A program made the position numbers and the translations under genes. 64,000 nucleotides of DNA from DATLRC01 sp035534895 (GTDB lineage: Bacteria; Patescibacteriota; Saccharimonadia; Saccharimonadales; UBA4665), in assembly GCA_035534895.1 (NCBI GenBank), contig DATLRC010000021.1, positions 124,001-188,000 of the forward strand, read 5' to 3'. This document shows positions 40,535 through 48,614 of this stretch, piece by piece. The notes beneath the pieces were generated by a model that was given only the letters and a program-made list of their open reading frames with translations, ran no database searches and was not told the origin of the DNA. Every line of letters begins with the position of its first letter. Position 1 is the first letter of the stretch.

Positions 40535-41107
40535 TTAGATTCTTTGACTTAATTGAATAATCTTTGGGATACGCTTAAAGTCGTCGGTCAATGTTTGCCG
40601 CAATGATCCGTTATAAAGGGCTGCCGCTGGGTGAAAAAGTGGTAAGTAGACTCGCCCTCGGTAGCGTTTTGGTTGGCCGTGACAAGTACTAATTTGGAGA
40701 TCCGGCAAGAAGCAGTTCAAACTATGACGCCCTAAGGTTACTATCAATTTAGGTTGAATTACGTCTAGCTGAGCTTCTAAGTATGGCAAAAAGGCAGCCT
40801 TCTCTTCGGGATAAGGATCGCGGTTATTGGCTGGCCGATATTTAACAATGTTTGTTATGTAAACATCTTCTCGCTTAAGATCTATTGTGGCTAGCATGTC
40901 GTTCAGAATCTGACCGGCAGGACCAACAAAAGGCCTGCCCTGCTGATCCTCTTGTTTGCCAGGAGCCTCGCCAATAAACAGCACATCAGCCTTTAAATTG
41001 CCTTCGCCGAACACTAGCTGGCTGGCCCCAGATTTAAGCTCCGGGCAAATATTATTATCAATGATCTGCTGCTTGATAAGATCAAGCTTTTGTTGTTTTG
41101 TAGCCAT
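40535..41107 (-). CDS. Uracil-DNA glycosylase family 4-like, iron-sulfur ligands missing
   Basis: The 190-aa protein has the UDG fold motifs: LVFGEGN, then FIGEAPGKQEDQQGRPFVG (motif A) and LFHPAAAL (motif 3). In family 4, four cysteines hold a 4Fe-4S cluster. Here only one N-terminal Cys (NNICPEL) aligns; the CxxC partner is missing, and the position that is KCRP elsewhere is KYRP, with no later Cys at the fourth site. It probably still removes uracil from DNA but without the cluster. The ATG at 41107 overlaps the upstream gene by 26 nt. Confidence 0.85.
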   Translation of the reverse strand: MATKQQKLDLIKQQIIDNNICPELKSGASQLVFGEGNLKADVLFIGEAPGKQEDQQGRPFVGPAGQILNDMLATIDLKREDVYITNIVKYRPANNRDPYPEEKAAFLPYLEAQLDVIQPKLIVTLGRHSLNCFLPDLQISTCHGQPKRYRGRVYLPLFHPAAALYNGSLRQTLTDDFKRIPKIIQLSQRI

Positions 41108-41297
41108 CAATTATTTTTCCAACTAGCTTTCCGAAATTAGTGATACCACCAACCAAGAGAATAACTGTTAAGACATACCACAACAAATTACCGCGATCTA
41201 TAGCCAAACTTGCGGAGCCATAGGCCAAAATTAACTCAAGTAGACCAAAAACAGCCAAGCCCCTTTTTTGTCTATGCCATTTATCTAGCTGCTTCAT
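41082..41297 (-). CDS. Small two-helix membrane protein
   Basis: The 71-aa protein has two predicted transmembrane helices (about residues 13-32 and 37-57) and basic ends. I recognise no family. It lies 9 nt after pnp and overlaps the UDG gene, so it is in the same transcript. Confidence 0.6.
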   Translation of the reverse strand: MKQLDKWHRQKRGLAVFGLLELILAYGSASLAIDRGNLLWYVLTVILLVGGITNFGKLVGKIIDGYKTTKA

Positions 41298-41306
41298 TTG
41301 TTGTCT

Positions 41307-43451
41307 TTAACGCTTATCCTGAACATCCCGGGCGGCTGCTTTCATACTAAGCTGCAAACGTCCTCGGTCATCAATTGCCACCAGCTTAACCGTTACTCGA
41401 TCACCTTCCTTGACAACATCACTTGGTTTATTGACACGCTCTTCCTTCATTTCACTAACATGTACTAAACCATCTTTTCCAGGAAGAACTTGGACAAAAG
41501 CTCCAAAATCCATAACGCTGACTACTGGAACGTTTTCATATATACGTCCGACTTCGGGCTCTGCAGTTATAGTCTCAATCCACTGCCGAGCAGCATCGAT
41601 AGACTTTTTGTCCGGACTGGCAATCATGATTGTACCATCGTCCTTTATGTCGATATCGGCACCTGTTTCGCCAGTAATCTTCTGGATAGTCTCACCCCCC
41701 TTACCGATAACTTCACGAATCTTATCGGGATTAATATGCATTGTTTCAACCCGAGGCGCATAAGGGCTCATTGTCTTACGCGGTTGGGGCAAAGTTGATA
41801 ACATATGCTCCAGAATAAAGGCCCTTCCTTCTCTGGCTTGCTCGAGAGTTTTTCTAAGTACATCAACGCTTAGACCATGGACCTTCATGTCCATTTGAAG
41901 AGCTGTAATTCCCTTGCTTGAACCAGTAACTTTGAAGTCCATATCACCAGCAAAATCTTCAGCATCAGCAATGTCACTTAAAATAAATGACTTTTTGCCG
42001 TCAACCATTAGCCCCATTGCAATGCCGCTAATCGGTGCTTTAATCGGCACACCGGCATCCATTAGAGCTAAGCAACTGGAACATGTTGCGGCCATACTGG
42101 TAGAACCATTCTGGGACATAATTTCAGTTACCGATCGAATAGTGTATGGAAAGTCCTCTTCAGATGGAATAACTGGTAGTAAAGCTCTCTCTGCCAGATA
42201 ACCGTGGCCGATCTCTCGTCGACCCGGACTCCCTAAACGGCGAACTTCACCAACGGTGTAACCGGGAGCATTGTAGTGATGCAAGTAGCGTTTTTCACCG
42301 GCTTTTTCCATGGTATCTATCATTTGGGCATATGACAAAGGCGCCAGAGTAACAATATTCAGAGCCTGGGTCACACCACGAGTGAATAAACTTGAGCCGT
42401 GAGCTCTTGGCAAAAGAGCTACTTCGGAACTAAGTGGACGAATCTCCTCCAGCTTACGGCCATCGGGTCGAATCCCTTCCTCAACAATACCTCGGCGAAC
42501 ATCTTGATGCAGAGCTAGCGTAAAGCAATCTTCATAAGCTCGTTTGTTTTCAGCAAAAGCTTCCTCGCCAAACTGATCTATAAAGTTTGCTTCCATAGCC
42601 CGACGCAGGTCCTGAACCAAGTCGTTACGCTCCGGATATGGAGCACGTAACCCCTTGCCAAGCTTGTTTTCAAGCCAGCTATCAACTTGTTTTTGAATTA
42701 CTTCGTTAACTACGACCGGCTCGTATGTTTGTGCTTCAACCCCGATTTTTTGAACTAATTGTCGTTGTAGGTCAATGGCTGGTTGCATGGCACTATGAGC
42801 AAATTCCAAAGCTTCAGCTATTTGCGTTTCACTAACTTCGTTAGCACCAGCTTCAACCATCATGATGCCGTCGTCAGTACCAGCTACTACAAGGTCAAGG
42901 CCTCCCTTTTCAAGCTGTTCTGCTGACAAAAAGGCAGACAGTTTAGCAGATTCATCGTAACCGATACGCAAGCCAGCCACAGGGCCGTCAAATGGTGCAC
43001 CAGTCAACATAAATGCAGCACTCATTGCGATCATTGCGATCATGTCCGGTCGAAAACTTGGGTCCATAGATAATACCGTGGCTATACCCTGCACTTCGTG
43101 CCGGTAGTTTTTGGGCCATAGGGGTCGAATTGGACGATCAATCAGTCGACTGATCAATACAGCTTCGTCGGAAGGTCTTCCTTCGCGCTTAATAAAGCGA
43201 CTGCCGCTAATTTTACCGGCAGCATAGAAACGCTCCTCATAATCAATGCTTAAAGGAAAGTAGTCAAGGTGCTCAACAACGGCTGGGCTGAGCATTGCTG
43301 TACCAAGTACTACCGTGTCACCATAACGTACTAAAACACTAGCTGAAGCACGAAAGCCAACACGTCCAACCTCCAAAGAGAGCTTGCGCCCACAAAAGTC
43401 GGTTTCTAGTTTAATAATGCTTTTTCCGAAGGGATTTATCGTTTTTCCCAT
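41307..43451 (-). CDS. pnp: Polynucleotide phosphorylase
   Basis: PNPase degrades RNA 3'-5' using phosphate. The 714-aa protein has two RNase PH domains (about 15-230 and 315-545, with TRGVTQALNIVTLAPL and MSQNGSTSMAATCSS), a helical linker, a KH domain (NPDKIREVIGKGGETIQKI) and a C-terminal S1 domain (VGRIYENVPVVSVMDFGAFV). It follows rpsO, the common rpsO-pnp order, after 180 nt. An AGAGGA Shine-Dalgarno precedes the ATG closely. Confidence 0.96.
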   Translation of the reverse strand: MGKTINPFGKSIIKLETDFCGRKLSLEVGRVGFRASASVLVRYGDTVVLGTAMLSPAVVEHLDYFPLSIDYEERFYAAGKISGSRFIKREGRPSDEAVLISRLIDRPIRPLWPKNYRHEVQGIATVLSMDPSFRPDMIAMIAMSAAFMLTGAPFDGPVAGLRIGYDESAKLSAFLSAEQLEKGGLDLVVAGTDDGIMMVEAGANEVSETQIAEALEFAHSAMQPAIDLQRQLVQKIGVEAQTYEPVVVNEVIQKQVDSWLENKLGKGLRAPYPERNDLVQDLRRAMEANFIDQFGEEAFAENKRAYEDCFTLALHQDVRRGIVEEGIRPDGRKLEEIRPLSSEVALLPRAHGSSLFTRGVTQALNIVTLAPLSYAQMIDTMEKAGEKRYLHHYNAPGYTVGEVRRLGSPGRREIGHGYLAERALLPVIPSEEDFPYTIRSVTEIMSQNGSTSMAATCSSCLALMDAGVPIKAPISGIAMGLMVDGKKSFILSDIADAEDFAGDMDFKVTGSSKGITALQMDMKVHGLSVDVLRKTLEQAREGRAFILEHMLSTLPQPRKTMSPYAPRVETMHINPDKIREVIGKGGETIQKITGETGADIDIKDDGTIMIASPDKKSIDAARQWIETITAEPEVGRIYENVPVVSVMDFGAFVQVLPGKDGLVHVSEMKEERVNKPSDVVKEGDRVTVKLVAIDDRGRLQLSMKAAARDVQDKR

Positions 43452-43631
43452 AATTCCTCTTAATCTTTCTGTCTAATATTGGTCTTCGGGCAAAGTTCAA
43501 ATATATACGCTGTTCTTGTGCTATTTAAAATTGCGATATATCTGTTGCTTTGCCAAAAGACGCTTTTCCCCGTAAGGGCGTTAATGTGCACAAGCTTTTT
43601 GTCTCGATCTTCAAGACAATTTGTCTATGCA
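43452..43631. other. Gap between rpsO and pnp
   Basis: This 180-nt space holds an inverted repeat (TTGTCT 43599-43604, AGACAA 43614-43619) but no T-tract, and no ORF. In other bacteria the rpsO-pnp gap contains RNA processing sites; that cannot be decided here. Confidence 0.35.
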
Positions 43632-43898
43632 CTAGCGACGAATACCCAGCTGTTTGATGAGCTTAAGGTAAGCTGCCGAGTCGCGACTAGCAATGTATTT
43701 TAATAAACGACGCCTTTTACCAACCAATTGGAGTAAGCCCCGACGAGCCATGAAATCGTGCTTGTTGGTTTTGAGGTGCTCAGTAAGTTCTTTGATTCGC
43801 TCACTTTGAACGGCAACCTGAACACTAGAGCCCCCAGTATCATTCTTATGTACTTGCACGCTCTTAATAGCGGCCTCTTTTTTATCGCTTGTTATCAT
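43632..43898 (-). CDS. rpsO: Ribosomal protein uS15
   Basis: The 88-aa protein contains DTGGSSVQVAVQSERIKELT, then HLKTNKHDFMARRGLLQLV and GKRRRLLKYIASRD, a full uS15. The ATG at 43898 is chosen because MITSDKKEAAI is the normal start; an upstream frame to 43937 overlaps the promoter. The promoter ends 10 nt upstream, so the leader is about 4 nt. Confidence 0.97.
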   Translation of the reverse strand: MITSDKKEAAIKSVQVHKNDTGGSSVQVAVQSERIKELTEHLKTNKHDFMARRGLLQLVGKRRRLLKYIASRDSAAYLKLIKQLGIRR

Positions 43899-43908
43899 GC
43901 TTTGGTCT

Positions 43909-43937
43909 ATTCTACCAGATATAGCCTTGATATGCAA
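43909..43937 (-). promoter_or_regulatory. Promoter of rpsO-pnp
   Basis: On the minus strand, TTGCAT (43937-43932), a 17-nt spacer and TAGAAT (43914-43909) are followed after 10 nt by the ATG of rpsO. Confidence 0.65.
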
Positions 43938-43986
43938 CGCCTTAATTTAAGACGTTTCGACACTTAATTAAGTAGCACTTACTGCA

Positions 43987-44700
43987 CTACTGCAACTGCG
44001 CAGGTATGAGCAAGCCAGGAGTAACAGCTGTACCATCAGGGTTTTGAAGAGACCTATGTGCTTGAGGGTCATATGCATATAAGCCGTAGTCGTTAAATCC
44101 AGGACCACCTTTAGTTGGCTCAGCATATGCGCTGGTTGACAATATAATATTTGAACCATAAGGTACAAATGTGTCGTTACCAGCCTCAAAAGGCACGGCA
44201 GTAATAATTACCTTACCGTTTGCACCATTACTTTGCACGCCAAACCAGCCACCGGCCAAAAAATTACCGTTCTTGCCAGGCTTAGCACTCGGATTAATCG
44301 TCGAAAGTAAAATCGGGTTTTTATAAACCGGTGAAGGACCGCCACCTTTTTGACCATTGAGCAACGGAGTTATAGGAGATTCAATCTGCCCATTTAGAAC
44401 TAACATTGGTACCATAGGACTGCCGCTGCCAAAGGCTTCAGTATAGGCGGCCGCTTGTTGTGCAGCTTCTTGTTGAGCAAGCACTTCAGTTTGAGCAACA
44501 TTAATTTTATTTTCTTCCAAAGAAACAATCTTCCTGTTTTGTGAAGCCATATCCTTAGCGCCAACAACGCCTAAAACAGTTGTGGAAGCTAAGGCTACAC
44601 CTGCTAGACCAGCAGTTACCTTACTTACTCTAGCTCTTGAGTGCTCGGCATTAGTATTATCTTGGTTACGCTGGGAATTTTTGTTTAGAAATCTTTTCAT
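43987..44700 (-). CDS. Membrane-anchored extracellular hypothetical protein
   Basis: A basic cytoplasmic N-terminus is followed by one hydrophobic segment (about residues 29-48, AGLAGVALASTTVLGVVGA) and a Gln/Ala-rich coiled stretch. The outer part (about 85-237) is rich in Gly, Pro and Asn with no recognised domain. It is transcribed alone. Confidence 0.6.
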   Translation of the reverse strand: MKRFLNKNSQRNQDNTNAEHSRARVSKVTAGLAGVALASTTVLGVVGAKDMASQNRKIVSLEENKINVAQTEVLAQQEAAQQAAAYTEAFGSGSPMVPMLVLNGQIESPITPLLNGQKGGGPSPVYKNPILLSTINPSAKPGKNGNFLAGGWFGVQSNGANGKVIITAVPFEAGNDTFVPYGSNIILSTSAYAEPTKGGPGFNDYGLYAYDPQAHRSLQNPDGTAVTPGLLIPAQLQ

Positions 44701-44707
44701 AAACCCT

Positions 44708-44736
44708 AGTTTATCATACTTTGTGATTTAGCGCAA
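44708..44736 (-). promoter_or_regulatory. Promoter of anchored hypothetical protein gene
   Basis: On the minus strand, TTGCGC (44736-44731), 17 nt, then TGaTAAACT ending at 44708 lie 7 nt before the ATG at 44700. The mRNA is predicted to be leaderless. Confidence 0.6.
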
Positions 44737-44760
44737 TAGCATAGCAACCAACCCCAAAAG

Positions 44761-45459
44761 TTATTCAAGACTTTGCTTCAAATTCTTTGCTATTACTTCT
44801 GGACTAATATTTTCCATACTGACTGCATCTATAAGACTAAATTGACCGACTTTGGTTCGCCTTAGGGCACTTGTGTAGGCCACTGTTTGCAGATTTTTAG
44901 CTATATCTTCAACCAAAGCACGAATATAAGTACCTGATGATACATCAGTAGTTAGATAAGCATTGGGATAATCGTAATTAGTAAGCTTTAGCCGCCTGAT
45001 TGTAACTTGTCTGGGTTTAATGACAACTTCTTCTCCGTTTCGAGCAAGTCGATAAGCACGCTGACCGTTGATTTTAATAGCTGAGTACTTTGGAGGTGTC
45101 TGCTCAATCTGTCCTTCAAATCGTTTGAGAACAGCTTCAAGCTCACCTAGCTTCGGCCTCCGGTCAGATATAAAGCTGATCTCACCTTCTGGGTCACCAG
45201 TAGTACTGCTTTTGCCTAGAATCATCGATACCTCATAACTCTTGTCGAGCCTAGATAGTAATGTGGCCTGTTTGGTGTACTCCTTGCCGATCAATAAGAC
45301 AAGTAATCCGGTAGCGAAGGGATCTAGCGTTCCGGTGTGTCCAACCTTTAAACTTTTGGGCCGTTTGCCCAAACTATTGGCCACAGATCGACGCACATAA
45401 TTAACTACATCAAAAGATGTCCAGCCGGCTGGCTTATCAACAAGCAGAATACCGTTCAT
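44761..45459 (-). CDS. truB: tRNA pseudouridine-55 synthase
   Basis: TruB makes pseudouridine 55 in the T loop of tRNAs. The N-terminus NGILLVDKPAGWTSFDVVN and the catalytic segment VGHTGTLDPFATGLLVL, with its Asp (about residue 46), are complete. LEDIAKNLQTVAYTSALRRT follows. Length 232 aa is at the short end, without a PUA domain. A TACAAT -10 lies 7 nt before the ATG, inside the end of the preceding gene, so it can be transcribed alone and leaderless. Confidence 0.95.
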   Translation of the reverse strand: MNGILLVDKPAGWTSFDVVNYVRRSVANSLGKRPKSLKVGHTGTLDPFATGLLVLLIGKEYTKQATLLSRLDKSYEVSMILGKSSTTGDPEGEISFISDRRPKLGELEAVLKRFEGQIEQTPPKYSAIKINGQRAYRLARNGEEVVIKPRQVTIRRLKLTNYDYPNAYLTTDVSSGTYIRALVEDIAKNLQTVAYTSALRRTKVGQFSLIDAVSMENISPEVIAKNLKQSLE

Positions 45460-45466
45460 TGGGGTA

Positions 45467-45472
45467 ATTGTA
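45467..45472 (-). promoter_or_regulatory. -10 element before truB
   Basis: TACAAT on the minus strand lies 7 nt before the truB ATG, just after the stop codon of the DHH-like gene. No -35 is visible. Confidence 0.4.
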
Positions 45473-45474
45473 TC

Positions 45475-47103
45475 TTATTGCTTGGGTGGGGGCACCATAA
45501 AGGTGGGCGGCATTAGAGGTGGTGGTACTGGTGGTGGAGCAGTACTCTTTGGCATCGTCTCCCCGGCCGCTGAAAGAGAAGAATCATTATTAGATGGCTG
45601 GAGATTGTCTTGTGGAGTTGGATCATATATCTCGCCTACTGTAGTTGGATCAAAGGCTGTCGAAGCTGTCTGATCATTTGTATGCAGATCCAGGTCAACT
45701 GGTTGAGCGTTAAGGGCTTGGATTGGTTCATTCTCAGGAGGACTGCTCCTAAGAGCCTTGGTTACCTCATCTCGAGCGGCGTTAATATTGGTTGTCTCAG
45801 GAGCTCCAGAATCCAGATGTTGACTTTCGACTGTCTGTTCAATTTGAGCTAGGGTCTGAGGATCCATGGGTTCGTTCTCTTTTGTTGATCCAAATACTGG
45901 CTCGGGCAACAGAGGTTGATGTAGTTCCTCGGGTGCTAATTCTTCCTTAGAAGTAGCGGAGTTTGGGCTCAGAGGTTGATCACGATTAAGTAGTGGTGCT
46001 TCTTCAGATATGGGCTTGTGACCTAGGAGATCGAGTCCGGGATCCAGACCCTCAGGTTGACTATTAGCTGTCAACATACCGCCTAGTGTCGGGGGCTCAG
46101 TCACCAATCGTGGACCTTTTATCTTTAGTGAACTGGAAGATATTGATTTACTTCCAGGGGCCTGGGTAGCAGATTTGTCTAGAGATTCTTTTTTCTCTTC
46201 AGCTGGTTTATCCTTAGGTTTATCTTTGGATGACTCGTTGTGAGTAATCTCAAGCGTGCCATCATCTTGTTTGGGTGGCTTAGAAGAGTCATTATTAGCT
46301 GGTTGGGACTGGTTATCACCGTTTTGACCATCACCGGTAATTGGCGGCAATACTTCCAGCTCGCTAGCAACAAGCTGCTGATTAGCTCCAGCAGACATAA
46401 GCTCAGCGCTAGCACTCATAGTTTGCGGAGAGGTCTTTTCGTTACTAAATCGCTTTGTTTCGGCAACAATTCCAGTTAATAAAGCGGTGGCTATTTGGGA
46501 ATCAAGTAAGTTCGGTCCTAGGCCACGACTTAGGTCGACAACTAGTTCACAAAGACTACTGGCGGTTGTATTATGCCAATTGATGCTGCCTAAGCCACCA
46601 TCAGCAGAAGTGTTAATGGTAGCAACCGTAGCGTCATGCAAAATACGCCCGTGGGCCGTGATTGCCAGATCTAGAGCTTGTTGTTCGCGGACTCCTAGTG
46701 CAACGACTACATCAACATTGAAATCGCCTTGGCTAAATTCAAGATCGTCGGCGCTAAGTGAAGTACGGTAGGGTGTAATAAAAATTTTGACAATTTTATC
46801 TTCAACTTTGTAGCGCAACTTATCGGCCTTCGATTTATCTAACGATATAATGAAATCTCGTAAGCTGTCAGTATTTTTTTCAAGAGTCTGATCGGGTTTG
46901 AGAAACTCCAGGGTTGATGGAATCTGGCCACTAAAAACTGCGGTGGCGTGTTTGTTCAGTTTATTTAGCAGCAACGTTAGGCCAATACAAGCAGACAGTT
47001 GATCAACTGAGGGATCGGCGCTAACTGTTACCAATATATTGCTAGCGGTTTTAAGCCGATCAACGAGCTGTTGCTGTGGATTTACACTATCTGAGTTGTT
47101 CAT
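45475..47103 (-). CDS. Degenerate DHH-family (NrnA-like) protein with long low-complexity tail
   Basis: Residues 1-250 follow the DHH phosphoesterase layout: ILVTVSADPSVDQLSACIGL at the N-terminus, DFNVDVVVALGV, then a segment ending INTSADGGLGSINWHNTTAS and CELVVDLSRG. The metal-binding motifs (DxD and DHH) are replaced by SADPSVD and NTS, so catalysis is unlikely. Residues 255-542 are an acidic, Pro/Ser/Gln-rich disordered tail ending in Pro-rich repeats. It precedes truB, the usual place of nrnA. Confidence 0.7.
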   Translation of the reverse strand: MNNSDSVNPQQQLVDRLKTASNILVTVSADPSVDQLSACIGLTLLLNKLNKHATAVFSGQIPSTLEFLKPDQTLEKNTDSLRDFIISLDKSKADKLRYKVEDKIVKIFITPYRTSLSADDLEFSQGDFNVDVVVALGVREQQALDLAITAHGRILHDATVATINTSADGGLGSINWHNTTASSLCELVVDLSRGLGPNLLDSQIATALLTGIVAETKRFSNEKTSPQTMSASAELMSAGANQQLVASELEVLPPITGDGQNGDNQSQPANNDSSKPPKQDDGTLEITHNESSKDKPKDKPAEEKKESLDKSATQAPGSKSISSSSLKIKGPRLVTEPPTLGGMLTANSQPEGLDPGLDLLGHKPISEEAPLLNRDQPLSPNSATSKEELAPEELHQPLLPEPVFGSTKENEPMDPQTLAQIEQTVESQHLDSGAPETTNINAARDEVTKALRSSPPENEPIQALNAQPVDLDLHTNDQTASTAFDPTTVGEIYDPTPQDNLQPSNNDSSLSAAGETMPKSTAPPPVPPPLMPPTFMVPPPKQ

Positions 47104-47147
47104 ATTTTGGTTTTCAACTTTTCACTTCCAGCGTACCATAAACGACT

Positions 47148-47180
47148 TGTCTTTACAAGACAGAGCCTACTCTGTATACT
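47148..47180 (+). promoter_or_regulatory. Promoter of rpsT with overlapping inverted repeat
   Basis: TTTACA (47152-47157), a 17-nt spacer and TATACT (47175-47180) precede a leader of about 40 nt with an AAGGA Shine-Dalgarno. TGTCTT-TAC-AAGACA (47148-47162) is an inverted repeat over the -35. Confidence 0.6.
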
Positions 47181-47225
47181 CGAGCTTTGAAATTAAAGTT
47201 ATTCTAAAAACTAAGGATTCACCCA

Positions 47226-47546
47226 ATGCCTATCATCAAATCTGCAAAAAAACGTGTTCGCGTTGCCCGTAAAGCAACTATCCGTAATGCTAAAACTAAA
47301 CGTTCCCTAAAATCAGCTTTTAAGATTTTTCAAAAATCACTAACAGCCCCAAACCATGCCAAGGCCCAAAGTGCTCTAGACAAGGCCGTAAAGAAAGGCT
47401 TGGTACATAAGAACAAAGCTGCTCGCACCAAAAAGCGACTGTCTGCTCAAGCTAAAGCTGCCGGAACCAGTAAGAAAGTCAAAAAAACTTCCCCTAAAAA
47501 AACTGTTGAAAAAAAAGTTGCCCCTCGCAAACCAGCCAAGAAATAG
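47226..47546 (+). CDS. rpsT: Ribosomal protein bS20
   Basis: The 106-aa protein starts MPIIKSAKKRVRVARKATIR and continues with the helical S20 core, including DKAVKKGLVHKNKAARTKKR. A Lys/Pro-rich C-terminal extension of about 25 residues goes beyond the usual length. AAGGA lies 9 nt before the ATG. It converges with holA. Confidence 0.95.
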   Translation: MPIIKSAKKRVRVARKATIRNAKTKRSLKSAFKIFQKSLTAPNHAKAQSALDKAVKKGLVHKNKAARTKKRLSAQAKAAGTSKKVKKTSPKKTVEKKVAPRKPAKK

Positions 47547-47621
47547 CCTACATAAAAAGCTGGTTTAGCAAGGCTAATTATCTCTGCCTAGTGTTCGGAT
47601 TCAAAACCGCATTCGGGTAAC

Positions 47622-48545
47622 CTAAAGTCCTGATAGCATTAACAAATAGCCCTGCAGAGCTTCATCAATATCGAATTTTTGGCTCTTCTGGCGAACATCA
47701 AGTGCTAGCAACTTCGTGATATATTGTTTGAGCTGACTCAAACTTAGATCTTTAACCAAATGGGCGCTTTTTTGAACTACAAACGGCTTGAGCTTTGCCT
47801 CTTGGGCAATTTGGTCTAAAGAACGTTGGCCAGCAGTTTTGATAATCGTTAGAATACGTAGTTGCCATGCAAGCATAGCTATTACCTGTGGCGGCTCAAC
47901 TTTTAATGCCCGTTGTTCTCTATATAACTCCAGTGTACGGCTTGGATTACCGCCGAAGGCTGATTCTAGTAGCTCAAAAATTGTGCTTTGGGGGGTTGCC
48001 TCAGTCAAGAGCATGATACTTTGGCGATCAATCGCCTGTTGGTAAAGTAATAACTTGTCGAGTTCCTGATTTACTAGTTGCTGGTTGGTACCGATACGTT
48101 CTAACAGATAACGCGCATCGGTTAGACTGATTGAGCCTCCGCGAGCTTTGGCCTCCTTAGCTATCCATTGCGCCAGGTTGTTTGGGTCAAGTTCTAGAAA
48201 CTGACGATAATCAGTCTGGTCCTTTAGGAATTTATAATAGGCAAGCCGTTTATCGAGTTTGGGTTCTAAAATTATTACGTCTGTCGAGATTGGAAGTTGA
48301 GCTAACAATTCACTGATTTGGTCGCTAAATTGTTTGATACTTCCAGGCGACCTTAAGATGACTAGTTTGCGTTCAGTAATAAACGATAGATTAGTCAGTG
48401 CTTCACGGATAAGATCGAAGTCAGTCTCGGCCCCATCAAGTCTCTCAATTGCCAGATCACCGTAACGTGTTATAAAACTTGCTGTCAGAGAATCAAGTTC
48501 GTGACTTAAAGCAAAGCTATTTTCTCCCGTTAAACAGACAATCAT
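47622..48545 (-). CDS. holA: DNA polymerase III delta subunit
   Basis: HolA opens the sliding clamp as part of the clamp loader. The 307-aa protein has the AAA+-like N-terminal fold (MIVCLTGENSFALSHELDSL) without a Walker A, a middle segment SISLTDARYLLERIGTNQQL and a C-terminal collar helix region. QSTIFELLESAFGGNPSRTL is a typical delta stretch. It faces rpsT, as holA often does. Confidence 0.9.
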   Translation of the reverse strand: MIVCLTGENSFALSHELDSLTASFITRYGDLAIERLDGAETDFDLIREALTNLSFITERKLVILRSPGSIKQFSDQISELLAQLPISTDVIILEPKLDKRLAYYKFLKDQTDYRQFLELDPNNLAQWIAKEAKARGGSISLTDARYLLERIGTNQQLVNQELDKLLLYQQAIDRQSIMLLTEATPQSTIFELLESAFGGNPSRTLELYREQRALKVEPPQVIAMLAWQLRILTIIKTAGQRSLDQIAQEAKLKPFVVQKSAHLVKDLSLSQLKQYITKLLALDVRQKSQKFDIDEALQGYLLMLSGL

Positions 48546-48593
48546 GGACCTATTGTAGCAAGTATTGCCACTGGGTTAGCTCCACTAATCTGG

Positions 48594-48599
48594 TATACT
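48594..48599 (+). promoter_or_regulatory. -10 of otsAB with a 6-bp inverted repeat
   Basis: TGgTATACT ends at 48599, an extended -10, and the ATG is 15 nt downstream. ACTGCC-N5-GGCAGT (48597-48613) straddles the expected transcription start, so it would act as a protein-binding site rather than an RNA hairpin. Confidence 0.5.
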
Positions 48600-48614
48600 G
48601 CCCCTCAGGCAGTT

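Noticed and set aside
43599..43619. Inverted repeat after rpsO as an intrinsic terminator
   Set aside because: The stem is only 6 bp and no T-tract follows on the minus strand.
47580..47621. tRNA-like GGATTCAAAACC stretch between rpsT and holA
   Set aside because: No acceptor, D arm or anticodon arm can be drawn around it.
48597..48613. ACTGCC/GGCAGT repeat as an RNA hairpin controlling otsAB translation
   Set aside because: From the -10 position, transcription should start near 48606, inside the repeat, so the left arm would not be in the RNA.
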